Shown here in pieces: positions 1-11,400 of a stretch of DNA of 64,000 bases. Every line of letters begins with the position of its first letter. Position 1 is the stretch's first letter. The position numbers and the translations under genes were made by a program. The notes beneath the pieces were generated by a model, which did no database searches, was not told the DNA's origin, and saw only the letters and a program-made list of their open reading frames with translations. The stretch is from Paraescarpia echinospica. Its lineage: Eukaryota; Annelida; Polychaeta; Sabellida; Siboglinidae. The stretch spans positions 29,529,750-29,593,749 of the forward strand of contig CM034539.1 in assembly GCA_020002185.1 (NCBI GenBank). The letters run 5' to 3'.

Positions 1-950
1 GAGGAGGGTTAGAAGCAGTTTCGTCTGTCATCGGACATAGATAGTTTACGCTTCGGACCAATACTGTTAATATACTGATATCATCATATCAATATTTACA
101 AACTTTTGCCTCAGGATGACGCCAGATGAAAGCAATTTAATCTTATATCAGAAATCGCCGTCCTGAGTTAATCCCTTAAACGTCACCACATCAAACATGT
201 TTCAGTGGCGCCACCTAATGACCGACACTAATATTAATGCACAGGGACGCCATTGTGAATACACCGTATCAGAACCAGGCAACACGGCAGATAGCGTCTT
301 GGTAGCCACGTAACATAAATTAAATCATATTAAGCTGCCCATTTTATTGTTCATATTAATATTATCAAAAGCGAACCAAAGAATTCTTCATTTCAAAGAC
401 CTAATGCCTCCTTTTCATGTTCTGTGCAGTGCACATGAAGTATCGTGATTACGCTTTGGTAAAAAACTGGTGATCGTTTGAATGACAATACGGGGGGGAG
501 TGGGTGGACTTGGGGGTCGTTTGAACCAATACTAAACAGTATACATTTTGGTAACTTCCATAACTTATATGAGACGACCCCTTAATCTGTGCATACTGCA
601 CAAGTGAAAAGACCATTGCTCGCAGTTCTTTTCAAGGCAGACACAGCTTTGAACTAATTTTACCAGAATTTAACTTCAGCATAAGAAAAGTTGAACATGT
701 TGTGTGTAATGTTCTGAATAAAGGGCGCAGAGGCATGAACAGTAATTTGAAACCAGCTCTTGAGTTCTTTGTGACAATTCTGCCACATAATTGACAATGT
801 CTTATTTCTACATAGAACTGTAGCTATGATCATTATTTTAATATATTTATTTAATTACTGTATTTATTCGTATTTTACTAATATTTAAATTTTCTTTTAG
901 AAAATGCATGCTTATTTAGCCATCATTAATACCTCTATCTGGGTTCTACA

Positions 951-1024
951 TGTTGTAAAGCGCCACGAACAATTTATAATTGGATCTGGCGCTATATTAA
1001 ATAAAATATATTATTATTATTATA
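951..1024 (+). mobile_element. LINE 3'-tail-like repeat, copy 1
   Basis: The sequence ttgtaaagcgccacgaacaa, then ggcgctatatt and a run of (ATT)n, has the form of the 3' end of L2/CR1-type non-LTR retrotransposons. A second copy lies at 39635-39698. No coding part is left upstream. Confidence 0.6.
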
Positions 1025-1556
1025 AGTCGTGGCAATGACATAATTCTGGAGAGGATGATTAACCTGGTACTGGTGTATATATATTCACCATGCTGATATT
1101 AAATTGCCTGTGATAGGTTTTCGCTATTCTTTTTCATGTTCCCAGTAAACAATATAAAACTACTGGATGCGCTAAGTTTGTGTGAATTACATCTGTAAAT
1201 AGTTATATTTTGGAAAAGTGTTCAGCTACCACAGAGAAACAACAGCTTCCTTTTTGTGCAAGCCAGAAACAAGAAGTAAATTGAACTGTAACACTGTAAA
1301 TTGAACTGTTCCTAAAGCAGTGCATGTTTTTACTATTTCTCGAAATTACATCATCTTCATCATATTTGTCAAACTGTGTATCCTGCAATATATGTCCCCA
1401 TTGATATCACAAAAATAATGCGACCGGATTATCAAATTGTAAACAGCCATTATTGCCCGCTGAGCGCGCCCTCTCCTTTAGCATGACAAGCGGTGATGCA
1501 ACCTGTTATTTAACACAAAATTATAATCGTGGAATTAACATTTTTTGATATCACCA

Positions 1557-1910
1557 TAAAGATAATAATCTTATCTACAAGTTTGTCGCTGGATGTACAC
1601 AGGAATTGTGTTAACTTTTTGAATTATTGTCGTTTGAACATCGCGAATGCTCAACCTTGCATTACATTCACTGCCACGTGTACATTGCAGAATTACGTAT
1701 TCGCAATCAAACGACAATAACTCACAAACTAAAAACAAATCCCGGGTACATCCAGTGGCAGATTTGTAGATACGATTATTATCTTTACTATATCAAAATA
1801 TTAAATCCCACTGCAAGTTTCAGCATTCGCAATGTTCAAACGGCAGTAACTCAAAAAGGAAACAAAATGGTGCATCCAGTGACACATTTGTAGGTAAGAT
1901 TATTCTCTTT
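1557..1910. repeat. Three-module inverted repeat
   Basis: A module of about 95 bp occurs once forward (1557-1653) and twice inverted (1698-1789 and 1823-1910). Shared blocks are aaagataataatc, ctggatgtac, attattgtcgtttga and attcgc. Arms are clearly related but diverged. It is probably a degraded foldback-type or MITE element. Confidence 0.7.
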
Positions 1911-2107
1911 AGCGAGATGTAAAAAAATCCTAGCAGTGCTACCTGGTGCCATCACAACAACCGATGGGTGTCGCAACAAACTGTGCAGAAAACGTACAGA
2001 AAAGCGCAACCAAAAGTGGTCAGGGTAACGGAGGGGGTTAACAAATTAGTTGAATATCAGGACACTATTTTTAGATTATATTTCATTCAGATTGGGAATA
2101 AAAAAGG

Positions 2108-2232
2108 TTAATTTCGCTTAGTCTTTAGAACGATAGGGAGACGATTGCAGATTTTTGGGGCAGCTACTGGGAAAGCACATTTGCCAATGTTGAGCTTGGT
2201 TTTAGGAACAAAAAGTCGTGAAAACGTGTCTT
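2108..2232 (-). mobile_element. LINE ORF2 C-terminal remnant abutting the AKAP1 Tudor-exon donor
   Basis: The minus strand reads FSRLFVPKTKLNIGKCAF then PVAAPKICNRLPIVLK and a stop. This resembles the C-terminal end of many non-LTR retrotransposon ORF2 proteins (FSVAAPxLWNxLP). It begins within about 10 bp of the splice donor at 2239. A sister remnant is at 61600-61938. Confidence 0.65.
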
Positions 2233-2239
2233 GTGTTAC

Positions 2240-2420
2240 CTTCGAGGGGCCTTGGAAGCTGTGGCACAATGCCATCCTGGTTATAACATAGCAACATGCA
2301 CTGATTCTGTCGATCCAGCAGTGGGTACATCGCATGCGTTGGCTGCTGCACAAATATGTGGTTGGGTGCGACTACGCTCGACACAATCACATCGATAGTG
2401 ACGCTCTCTGGTAGACTCAA
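2240..2420 (-). CDS. AKAP1: AKAP1 coding exon 4: start of the Tudor domain
   Basis: The acceptor (atctgttacag) precedes 2420, and the frame opens LSLPESVTIDVIVSSVV. The segment HIFVQQPTHAMYPLL followed by LCYNQDGIVPQLPRPLEG matches the region leading into and starting the AKAP1 extended Tudor domain. The donor GTAACA follows 2240 in phase 1, so the aromatic-cage core of Tudor should be in the next exon, which I could not find in the remaining 2.2 kb. A LINE remnant begins only a few bases beyond the donor. Confidence 0.9.
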
Positions 2421-5400
2421 CTGTAACAGATCGACAACAACGGTGCATGAATCAGCACTGTGCTTGTCTAGATCTTTGGGTTCTAGAATAAGTCATTTTC
2501 GTAAATACCCATCTTTTTAATTTGTAATTTAGCGATCATCTCAGAATGACAATGCCCGTTATCAAACACAACTACTTTCATCTGGCCTCAGCCACCCATC
2601 CTCCCCCCATAAGAAACTTTGTAAACATTTATATGATGATATCACTATATTAATAGTATCGGTCCGAAGCATAAAATATTGATGTCCAAAAACTAGACAA
2701 AACTGCCTCCCAAACGAAATTTCGTAACTTTGTCTGATATCGGACATTCTGAGATGATCCTTTAGTTCTAATACAGAAATTGTGCTTGCAATTAAATTTG
2801 TCATTGTATCATTTGAGTTGTCATTACTTTTTTTTTGGGGGGGGGGGTAATTTGACCACTTATTCTGTTTAACAAAGTAGATCATCCTCATAGCAAGTTG
2901 TAAATTTTTGCAAGGAACAAACTTCTACAAATTTCAAGTCGCACTACTGACATCTCGAATTACCTGCATGATTTCAGGTGGCAGCACCGGGCATTCAACG
3001 CCAGCAGAGTTGATGGCCGTGAAGTTGATCTGCGGGAATTGGGACGAAGGAAATCGATTCTTGATCTGCTCAAGAGCTGCATCGATCTGCTTCTGTGTGC
3101 CTAAAATAGTGACCAGGGCGTTATCGTACCATCGCGACACGTGGAGAACTCCACAACAAGCTGTGTCTGTTTTAAGACTGATAATTAAACAATTTAAAAA
3201 ACAACTTTCAATACAAATTAGTATGAAATTTTTTTAAGCACCTTCTAGGAGGCATTTACTTATTTAGTAATAAAGCTGAATCATCATTCAGCTATGGAAA
3301 GCTTACATTTTTCTTGTGTCTAAACATACTCTAGGACCAAGTTTAATGTTGACTTAAGTCATGTCATTGGTGTCTTTTTAACGACATCGAAACTGGTTTC
3401 AGTCATTTGATCATTGTAAAAATTTTGCTCAAAATTAATTTTTATACAATCGAAACGATCAATGATCACATTAAACTGTTATCGATTAATTGATCGGAAG
3501 CAAAAGTCAACCAATCATTTAAAGAATTAATCCCAACAACACTAGTGAACATGATGTGAATTAAAGTGGATTGATATTTTGCCTAATATCTATTGCCTCT
3601 TACATAGTACAGCACTAAGTGTCTTCTTTCTTTCTCTTTCTCGTGTTGGTCTTATTACATATATGACTATGGAACTTTCCTTACATTATGGACCGAGTCT
3701 GAAATGAACTTATCTTATCTCTTAAAACAAAGTAGCTTTATCAATTTTAACCTACTTGATAATCCTGTATCGCTGGCGCATTCTGACAATGTCCCATAAC
3801 AAAATTACATTGGGACCTACCTATTAAGGACACCCTTGAGACTGGGCAAGTGACCTCTTTAGCGAGGTGACTGTATTAACGGGACTAACTTCCTTCCTAC
3901 TTTGCCGTTACAAAATAATTTGGGACTGTCCCAGAGTGACCTTAATTGCGAGGTGGCTGCATTACGGAGGTGACCATAAAGTGAGGTTCGACTGTACCTT
4001 GAAAACCCTACTCACCTTCCAGACAAACCACTTGCAGTTCTTTGGTGTACGGCTTGCGCTTGATCGTAATCTCGATGCCCGACCGATCCTTGAGGATGTT
4101 GATGTTCTTGCCGTTGCGTCCAATCAGCCGCCCGCAGAGTTCCGATGGGAAGTCGAACTCGTAGACGATGTGATTGCGTCTCCTCGTCGTTCGACCGCCT
4201 GATGAAGGCACTGATGTTTGCTGCTGCGGCGATGACTGACGCTGCTTTGGTTTCTGCTTCGGTGTCGTGTTGCCTTCATTGATGACGCCGTCGACAATGC
4301 TGCCACGGCCGCTGTCTGCTGACACCTGGCGGTACCGAGAAGAATCACGTATCGTATATTTCTGTTCCCTACCACCCGTTGTTAATCAGTCAAGGAAGCA
4401 ATATAAACAAACCTATCCGCCATGACCTGTTGCCTAGCAAAAGTTCTGTCATGCCATCAATAGATGCTGGTCATGTTGAGCATTCGTACATTCTGTTGGA
4501 TATTTTGTTGAAATTCTAGCCCCAAATATTTGTTCTATGACAGAACATAAGGCAGTTTTCAAAGTAACAACCGTATACTGAAACGTCTGATTTACGAGCT
4601 GTCATGCCGAGTAATTCTCATGCATAACCATTTTCAGCATTGTTGACAATGCTTGAGGTCATGAGCAAATGTTTGGTTGTGACTTAGGTCAACTGTTGTG
4701 TAGTGGAACCATCGTCAGAATTGCTCATCCTCCTCGACTGGCGTTGTAGCTCCCTCTTGTCGCTAAATATATAACCAATTCTTTGAAAGACGCACTTGCT
4801 GTAAATAAAGCTAGCACCCGTAAGCGTGCTGTGTTGATTTGATTAGTTAGGTCTACCATGGATAATCTATAACACTGTTGAGGGCCATTCCACAACTTTG
4901 ATCTTATATCTGAAAAATTAACTGTTTTCGAAATTAACCATAATTACCCAGTTGTTAAAATATGCTTGTTTTTGAACAATGTCAGTAATGTTCAGAAAAG
5001 CTGATTAGCGGACCTCAAAACATTGATTTGTAACAGGTGCAACATTTTAATTTACTAAGTACTTATAAGCTGTCGGGGTATAATCACAGGAATGAGACAG
5101 AAGACTGATGAATGTTCCTGTTTCCGACTGATGGAAAGAAATGGGAGAAGTTTTGCAAGTAACAATGTTACAGTAATCAAGTTTAGCGTTGGTTATAACT
5201 TGTTACCTGTAGTATTGTTTGGGCGATGTGTTTATGTTGTCACTTGACGTAAGGCAGTTTGTGCTTCATTGAAGGATACAGCCACATGAGGTATGTACAC
5301 AACCGATCTCGTTAGAACTGTTCTGTTTTCATAGGCAGTTAATGCGGTGGGGAAATTGTTGTAATTTATGTTCACAGTAAACGTGCGTTTTATCAGCCTT

Positions 5401-8400
5401 ACGTAAAGTCGTCACATGGGCGGGGCCGAGCTGTATTACAGGTATTCACCTTTAACCACTGCTAAAACGATTACCATAAAATGTTTACTTACAAAACTTC
5501 CCCCATTGCTTTAGTTTAATTTTATCAGTCAGAAATCAGAACTGTTATCAGTCTTTATGTCATTCTTGTGATTATACCTCAAAATAAAAAACATCCTATT
5601 CCCCAAGGGGCTTTGTAAATATAAAAAATTCCAATAATCCAAACAAATTAGGATGTGGGTGGGTGGGTGAAGGGTCTATTTGGAATAAAAAAATTGGAAA
5701 ATGTGGACAAAGTCTGCTCTTTATATACATTTTCAGTTGTGCCTGTAAACGTGTAGTTAGTTGTCGATATAATAAACCAGTTGCAATTCACTGACGTGTA
5801 ATATGTTCTAACCATTCGTTTCAATAGAAAGAATCGGGAATCTGTCTCTATATACCCCCGATAATTATTTTTAGCAACTCCGTCACTTAAAGACATAGAT
5901 ATATGTCAATGTATCACTGCAATCATCATCATCGTCCTTTTGGCAGCCACAATCAACTTGCTGATTATTCTTTGGAGGTTGTGAGGAGGTAGGAATCGTT
6001 TTCAATTTGTAGGCCTTTCCAATTTGTTTGGCTGGGGGTGGGTGGATGACATCGATCCTAACAAATGGTTTTTGGATTATTGTAAGTTTTTATATTTACA
6101 AACCCCTAAGCAGGCGCCGAGTTACATTCGGCTCCACTCGTGCGGAATCTCGCCATGCATTGTGACACATTTCCAGGCCCTATTGAGCACCTATGCATCC
6201 AACAGCACTGATGGACACATGCAAAACATCTATCAACTTGACAAAGGCCTGCACACACAGTATTGGCAACAACTGGCTAACTGACCTTGCACCTGATAGT
6301 ACACTAACTGATATAATGATAAGAACATTGTACAGCCACTGCCTACTTGGCATTATAAACCACTAAAGGGAATAAAAACATCTATTGCTCGAATTCATGT
6401 TATATTACATCCTGCTATCTACTTCCACGTCCACCAAGCCAAAAAAATTCAATGAATTAGAAATTCCACATTTTATGGTGTGCATCCGGACATTTTCGAA
6501 TATGCATATTTTTGGCGCGCTTTTCGGGATGCCGAGATGTGACGTCACTTATGACTCAAACTCGCATCAGGCCGACCCTTTTCATGCATTCAGAGCATGT
6601 TTACAAGTATAGCTTTTGGGTCGAAACGAGCGTCAGAACGAGTTATTGTGCAATATTCCGACGTAATACAAACACTAGTCATCATAGAGGAACAAGCAGT
6701 TATCTTACGGTTCCACATGAATCGAATTTTATTCAAAACAATGAATGCGAATGGGCCTACAAGTCGACTAGGTTTCGCCGAGCTTGGGCTCGTTTTCAGA
6801 ATAATTATATCAAATACAACCAACGGGAGATAATTTACTCCAATAAACATACATAGCAAACATATATTGTATCCAGCTACATAAAGTAATGTGTATAATC
6901 TCATAATATCACTAGAATATCGATATATGACGGAGTTGTACAATTTATCATAACAACTTAAATCAGTCAGACAGTTTGCGTTGGTCCCGCTAGCTCAGTG
7001 GGTAGGCGCGTTGGTTAATTGTCATTTATTTTACAATCGGGCGATGCCGGTTCAATCCTGACAGCATGCAAACCTTTGATTTTCTATACACTTTTTTTTT
7101 ATGTTTTCACGAAGTAATATAAACAAAATCATTTTATACTATAATGCACTGTTTGTAAATAATTTATATTTTTGTAGTAACTATTTATTCGCCACAAAAA
7201 TGAAAATATGGTCATTATATAACGATGTTTCTAAATGTTATTTATCCAAACAAATATAACGTAATGGATATATAATTTATTAATTGTAAATATATTGTAC
7301 GGTAATATATTGCAATTATATATGTGAAAACAGATTGAGATCTGTCTGGATAAATACAATTTAGAAACATCGTTATATATAATGACCATATTTTAATTTT
7401 TGTGGCGAATAAATAATTACTACAAAAAAATATATATATTTACAAACAGTGCATTACAGTATAAAATGATTTTGTTTATATTACTTCGTGAAAACATAAA
7501 CAAAAAAAGTGTACAGAAAATCAAAGGTTTGCATGCTGTCAGGATTGAACCGGTGTCGCCCGATTGTAAAATAAACGACAATTTACCAACGCGCCTACCC
7601 ATTGAGCTAGCGGGACCAACGCAAACTGTCTGACTGATTTAAGTTGTTATGATAAATTGTACAACTCCGTCATATATCGATATTCTAGTGCTATTATGAG
7701 ATTATACACGTTACTTTATGTAGCTGGATACAATACATGTTTGCTATGTATGTTTATTGGTGTAGATTATCTCCCGTTGGTTGCATTCGATATAATTATT
7801 CGGAAAACGAGCCCAAGCTCGACGAAACCTAGTCGACTTGTAGGCCGCCCATTCACTGTTTTTAATAAAATTCGATTCATGTGGAACCGTAAGATAAATG
7901 TTTGTTCCTCTATGATGACTAGTGTTTGTATTACGTCGGAATATTGCACAATAACTCGTTCTGACGCTCGTTTCGACCCAAAAGCTATCCTTGTAAACAT
8001 GCTCTGAATGCATGGAAAGGGTCGGCCTGATGCGAGTGTGTGTCATAAGTGACGTCACGATACCACGTGTTCGCCTAGCTCATTAAAATTAAATTTTCCG
8101 CGGGAATCGCTTCACAGACGAGCTTAAAATCGAATTTATGCTATAAATGTATTTTTCTGTATTTGTTTAATCTTGTCAAATGTTACATACAATGTTAAAC
8201 TTTGTGTACACATGGAAAAAGGAATTTAGCTAATGCCTTATTTTTATTTCCTTTAATGAATTCCTGACAATTTTATGTACATGATTGGCAATGTATTGTT
8301 GCTTTGTATATGTAGGTTAGGTTGATCAGTTATCAGGATCTAGTATGTCCAGGGTGTATCAGGATCTAGTATGTCCAGGGTGTATCAGGATCTAGTATGT

Positions 8401-11400
8401 CCAGGGTGTATCGTGCTGCTTCAGGGCTCAGGCTCATTAGATGTAAGACCTTCTTAAGATCCTTTTCCATGACAAATTCAATTGATACAAAATAACAGCC
8501 TTTTTTCATATAATCTCTAGGAGTTTTTTTATTTAGTGATCAAACTGTCATTTGATAAAAGCCGGCATATCGCTTGGTAATATGCAGTTCATGCCAAATT
8601 TGTTGATTTAAAATGAAGGCGTAATTTGGTTTCAAAAATTAAAGACCTTTTGATATTTCTTTAAAAATTCCATTAAAATATTTTCAAGGGATGAAAAAGT
8701 AATATCCAATTTAAAACCGGACACACATCCTTCGAATAGCTTTACCATTACTGTTAAACCAGTTTATTACTGTTTATTGCGGGATCTTTTCTAGTGTAGC
8801 AGTACTTCTTTCATATTCTAAAAAACGTTTACATAAAAATAAAATATTCTTTATAAATCAACCAAAACATATACACAGACCTATCATTCTTTAATTAAAA
8901 ATCACACTGTCCATTAATTTTTTTATATACATATATATGGCTTATTTTTGCTGGCTATCATGCTGAGCAAGGATTATTTGCCTGAACAGTAAATGTTCGC
9001 TTGACTGAAATTGAGTAAAAATGATTCCTTGTTTACAGTTCTCTTCCTGCATTTCAGTATCAAACTGATACACATCTAGTAGTACAGCCAAAGGCTGAAT
9101 GAGTGATGGATTGGCTTGACTTCATTAAGTAGAAACTTCCCTACTGTACTTCCTCAGGCAACGACAGATGGGTTAGGCTGTCTATTCTGATACACCATCA
9201 GGAGATTCCTCCTTGGGCCCTGAAAGGAGCCAGGGACTTGTTGGGGGTGCTGACAGGGTTCAAACTGGGAGTGCAAACCGCACAGGAGGTCAGGGCACAG
9301 TTCACCTTCTTATAAATGTTTCAAACAAATAAAACACCTTGTATTTTATGAATATGGAAAAAGTGCAACTAAACAGGCAAATAGCAGGTTTAACAGTAGC
9401 GTGTATTAGCAGTGGAATTATGTTTATATTTTAAGCCTTTAATGTAGAGTGACTTTTAGAAATTTGTTTACCATATCACATGGTGTCGTAATACATGGCT
9501 GTTTTTGTAAATATAGATGGACATCGTGCCTGAAGGCGTTTAAAAGAGCTAAAGACATTTAATTATGACGAAAGCCTGTTCTGAACATAACGACATGATC
9601 GCAGTTGTTGTGAAAAAGCACCGTCACTTATCAGATTATGATCACATTTCTTTATAAATACAACCAGACAAAATGTTAACATGGCCACAAACCGGAAAAT
9701 CAACTGTGTTCTGTTCACACCAGAATGCCAGCTGATATTAGGCAAGATGGGCTGAATTATTTATGAGAATCTACACATATTTTATGCAGAATAACCAGCT
9801 TTGGATGGTCAAATCTCAGGGCTGCCATATGGTCAACCAAAGGCCTGGACATCAAATAATTGAATTTGGTATTGAACACATACATGCCTGACCACTGGTC
9901 TTGCACGCAAACGAGTCAAGCTCAGTGGCCACAACATATTGACCTGTGCTTTAGTGACCACCATAAAATAGATGAGTGACCAATTGATGAATGTCGTTAG
10001 CAGCACATTCTGGGTTGAAATAAAGGTTAGGGGAGGTGTTAATCGCCTGGTTAGTGATATGTCGCTACAGATCTTACTGACAACCTGTAAAGTGGATGTA
10101 ATTGATTATATTGGCAACCTTTATTCATCACTTGTACTGTAAGTCTATGGAAAGATGGACGATGATGACGCAGCTGAAATGTAAGCTATGACCAACACAA
10201 ACAGGTGTGGAAAGAAGAATGGTGAATGTCTAATCAAGGTAACAGGAAGACAAAAGAAAGATACAAGTAAAAAAGCATGAAAACGGAGTGGAAATGGGTA
10301 GGCCGCATCACAGCAAGAATTAAAGATGACTGGTAGACACGAACACTACAGAACGACAAACCAAAGAGCAAGAAATAGACACAAGATGATAGCATATAAT
10401 GACTTTGCAAACCATACAACAAATGCAGACATATTTGGAAATGTCGGTTTCATGATGCGGCTAAGAACGTTCTTAACGCTAAGATGATTGTCTCAGGGTG
10501 CATGGTGAATTTAGTTGACAGGTAATCCGTCGGACTAGCTGACTCAGAAACAACTAGTCTTCATATTATTTTATTAGTCCTTAAAAATAAATGTGCTAGG
10601 TACGATCAATCATACTGTTGTGCCATATATGTGTGACACATAGTAAAAGTGGCTTTATTTCATAAAGAAAACAAGCTGTTTCCCATTTCAATTAAATGTT
10701 CAACTAAATGTGTCATTAATAGAAACAAATACATGTGATTTTGTAGATCTAATTGCAAAGTTATCAGAAGAAATGACTAGTTTAATCAGGGGCAGCAAAC
10801 AGGAGTCGTGGACAAGGTGATACCAGCAGAATTTGAAGCCTAACGGCGACAAAGGACCGACATTGTCAGACTAAGTTGCATCATTTGCCCTATACTTTTC
10901 ATTAGCGTTTTCTTTCCCGAAGCCGACTAAACAATCAGTAACATTGCTGGCGTTTGGTAACTTGCTAAAATAATTACCCGATGCAGGAATAACGCAACTA
11001 CCATCACGACGGGATAGCACGTAACAATGTCTGTAACCCGCGCATGTCATGTCCATGTCACTCATCACTCATGGTCGCTAGTTGGCACTACCTATATCCT
11101 ACGCTAACCGGATGTAAACAGCCGCCATTTACATTCACTGCGTTCAGCAAGTTTCCCATCTGACGGTCGTACGGAATATTTAGCTGCCTGTGATAAAATG
11201 CTACCCTACTGTCTTATTTTGTTTTATTCCATCACAACACCCAACTAGCGTATACATAGCATAAATTAATTCACATAATAACAGCTAGTCCTATGGGACT
11301 GCTCCACTAAATAAAGACTAGTCCGATCACTGAAACTACTCGACCGGCCTTATTTCGCAGCCTGTTGTCTTAGTAAATGACGTGATTTTTTAAACATAAG

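Larger units (their letters stand above)
1..2239. other. AKAP1 intron or 3' flank, repeat-rich, no exon recognised
   Basis: This stretch holds a LINE 3'-tail-like repeat (951-1024), a three-module inverted repeat (1557-1910) and a LINE C-terminal remnant next to the Tudor-exon donor. A segment near 202-270 resembles one at 23948-24010. I looked for the rest of the Tudor domain on the minus strand and did not find it. Confidence 0.5.
6541..8057. repeat. 1.5 kb near-complete palindrome with two convergent tRNA-like segments
   Basis: Bases from gtgacgtcactta at 6541 to taagtgacgtcac at 8057 form two arms of about 0.75 kb that are close reverse complements (small indels, roughly nine bases in ten by eye). 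The centre of symmetry is near 7300 in an AT-rich stretch. Mirror ORFs (6590-6943 minus and 7657-8007 plus) are the same sequence in the two arms and match no known protein. Each arm carries a tRNA-like block pointing to the centre. It may be a foldback-type transposon or an inverted duplication of a SINE-bearing segment. Confidence 0.85.

Noticed and set aside
6983..7064. Functional tRNA gene
   Set aside because: Good A and B boxes, but the T-stem and anticodon arm do not pair and the acceptor end does not close.
6590..8007. Mirror ORFs of 104-117 codons in the palindrome as a gene pair
   Set aside because: Several overlapping frames are open on both strands, no family is recognised, and indels between arms are not codon-sized throughout.
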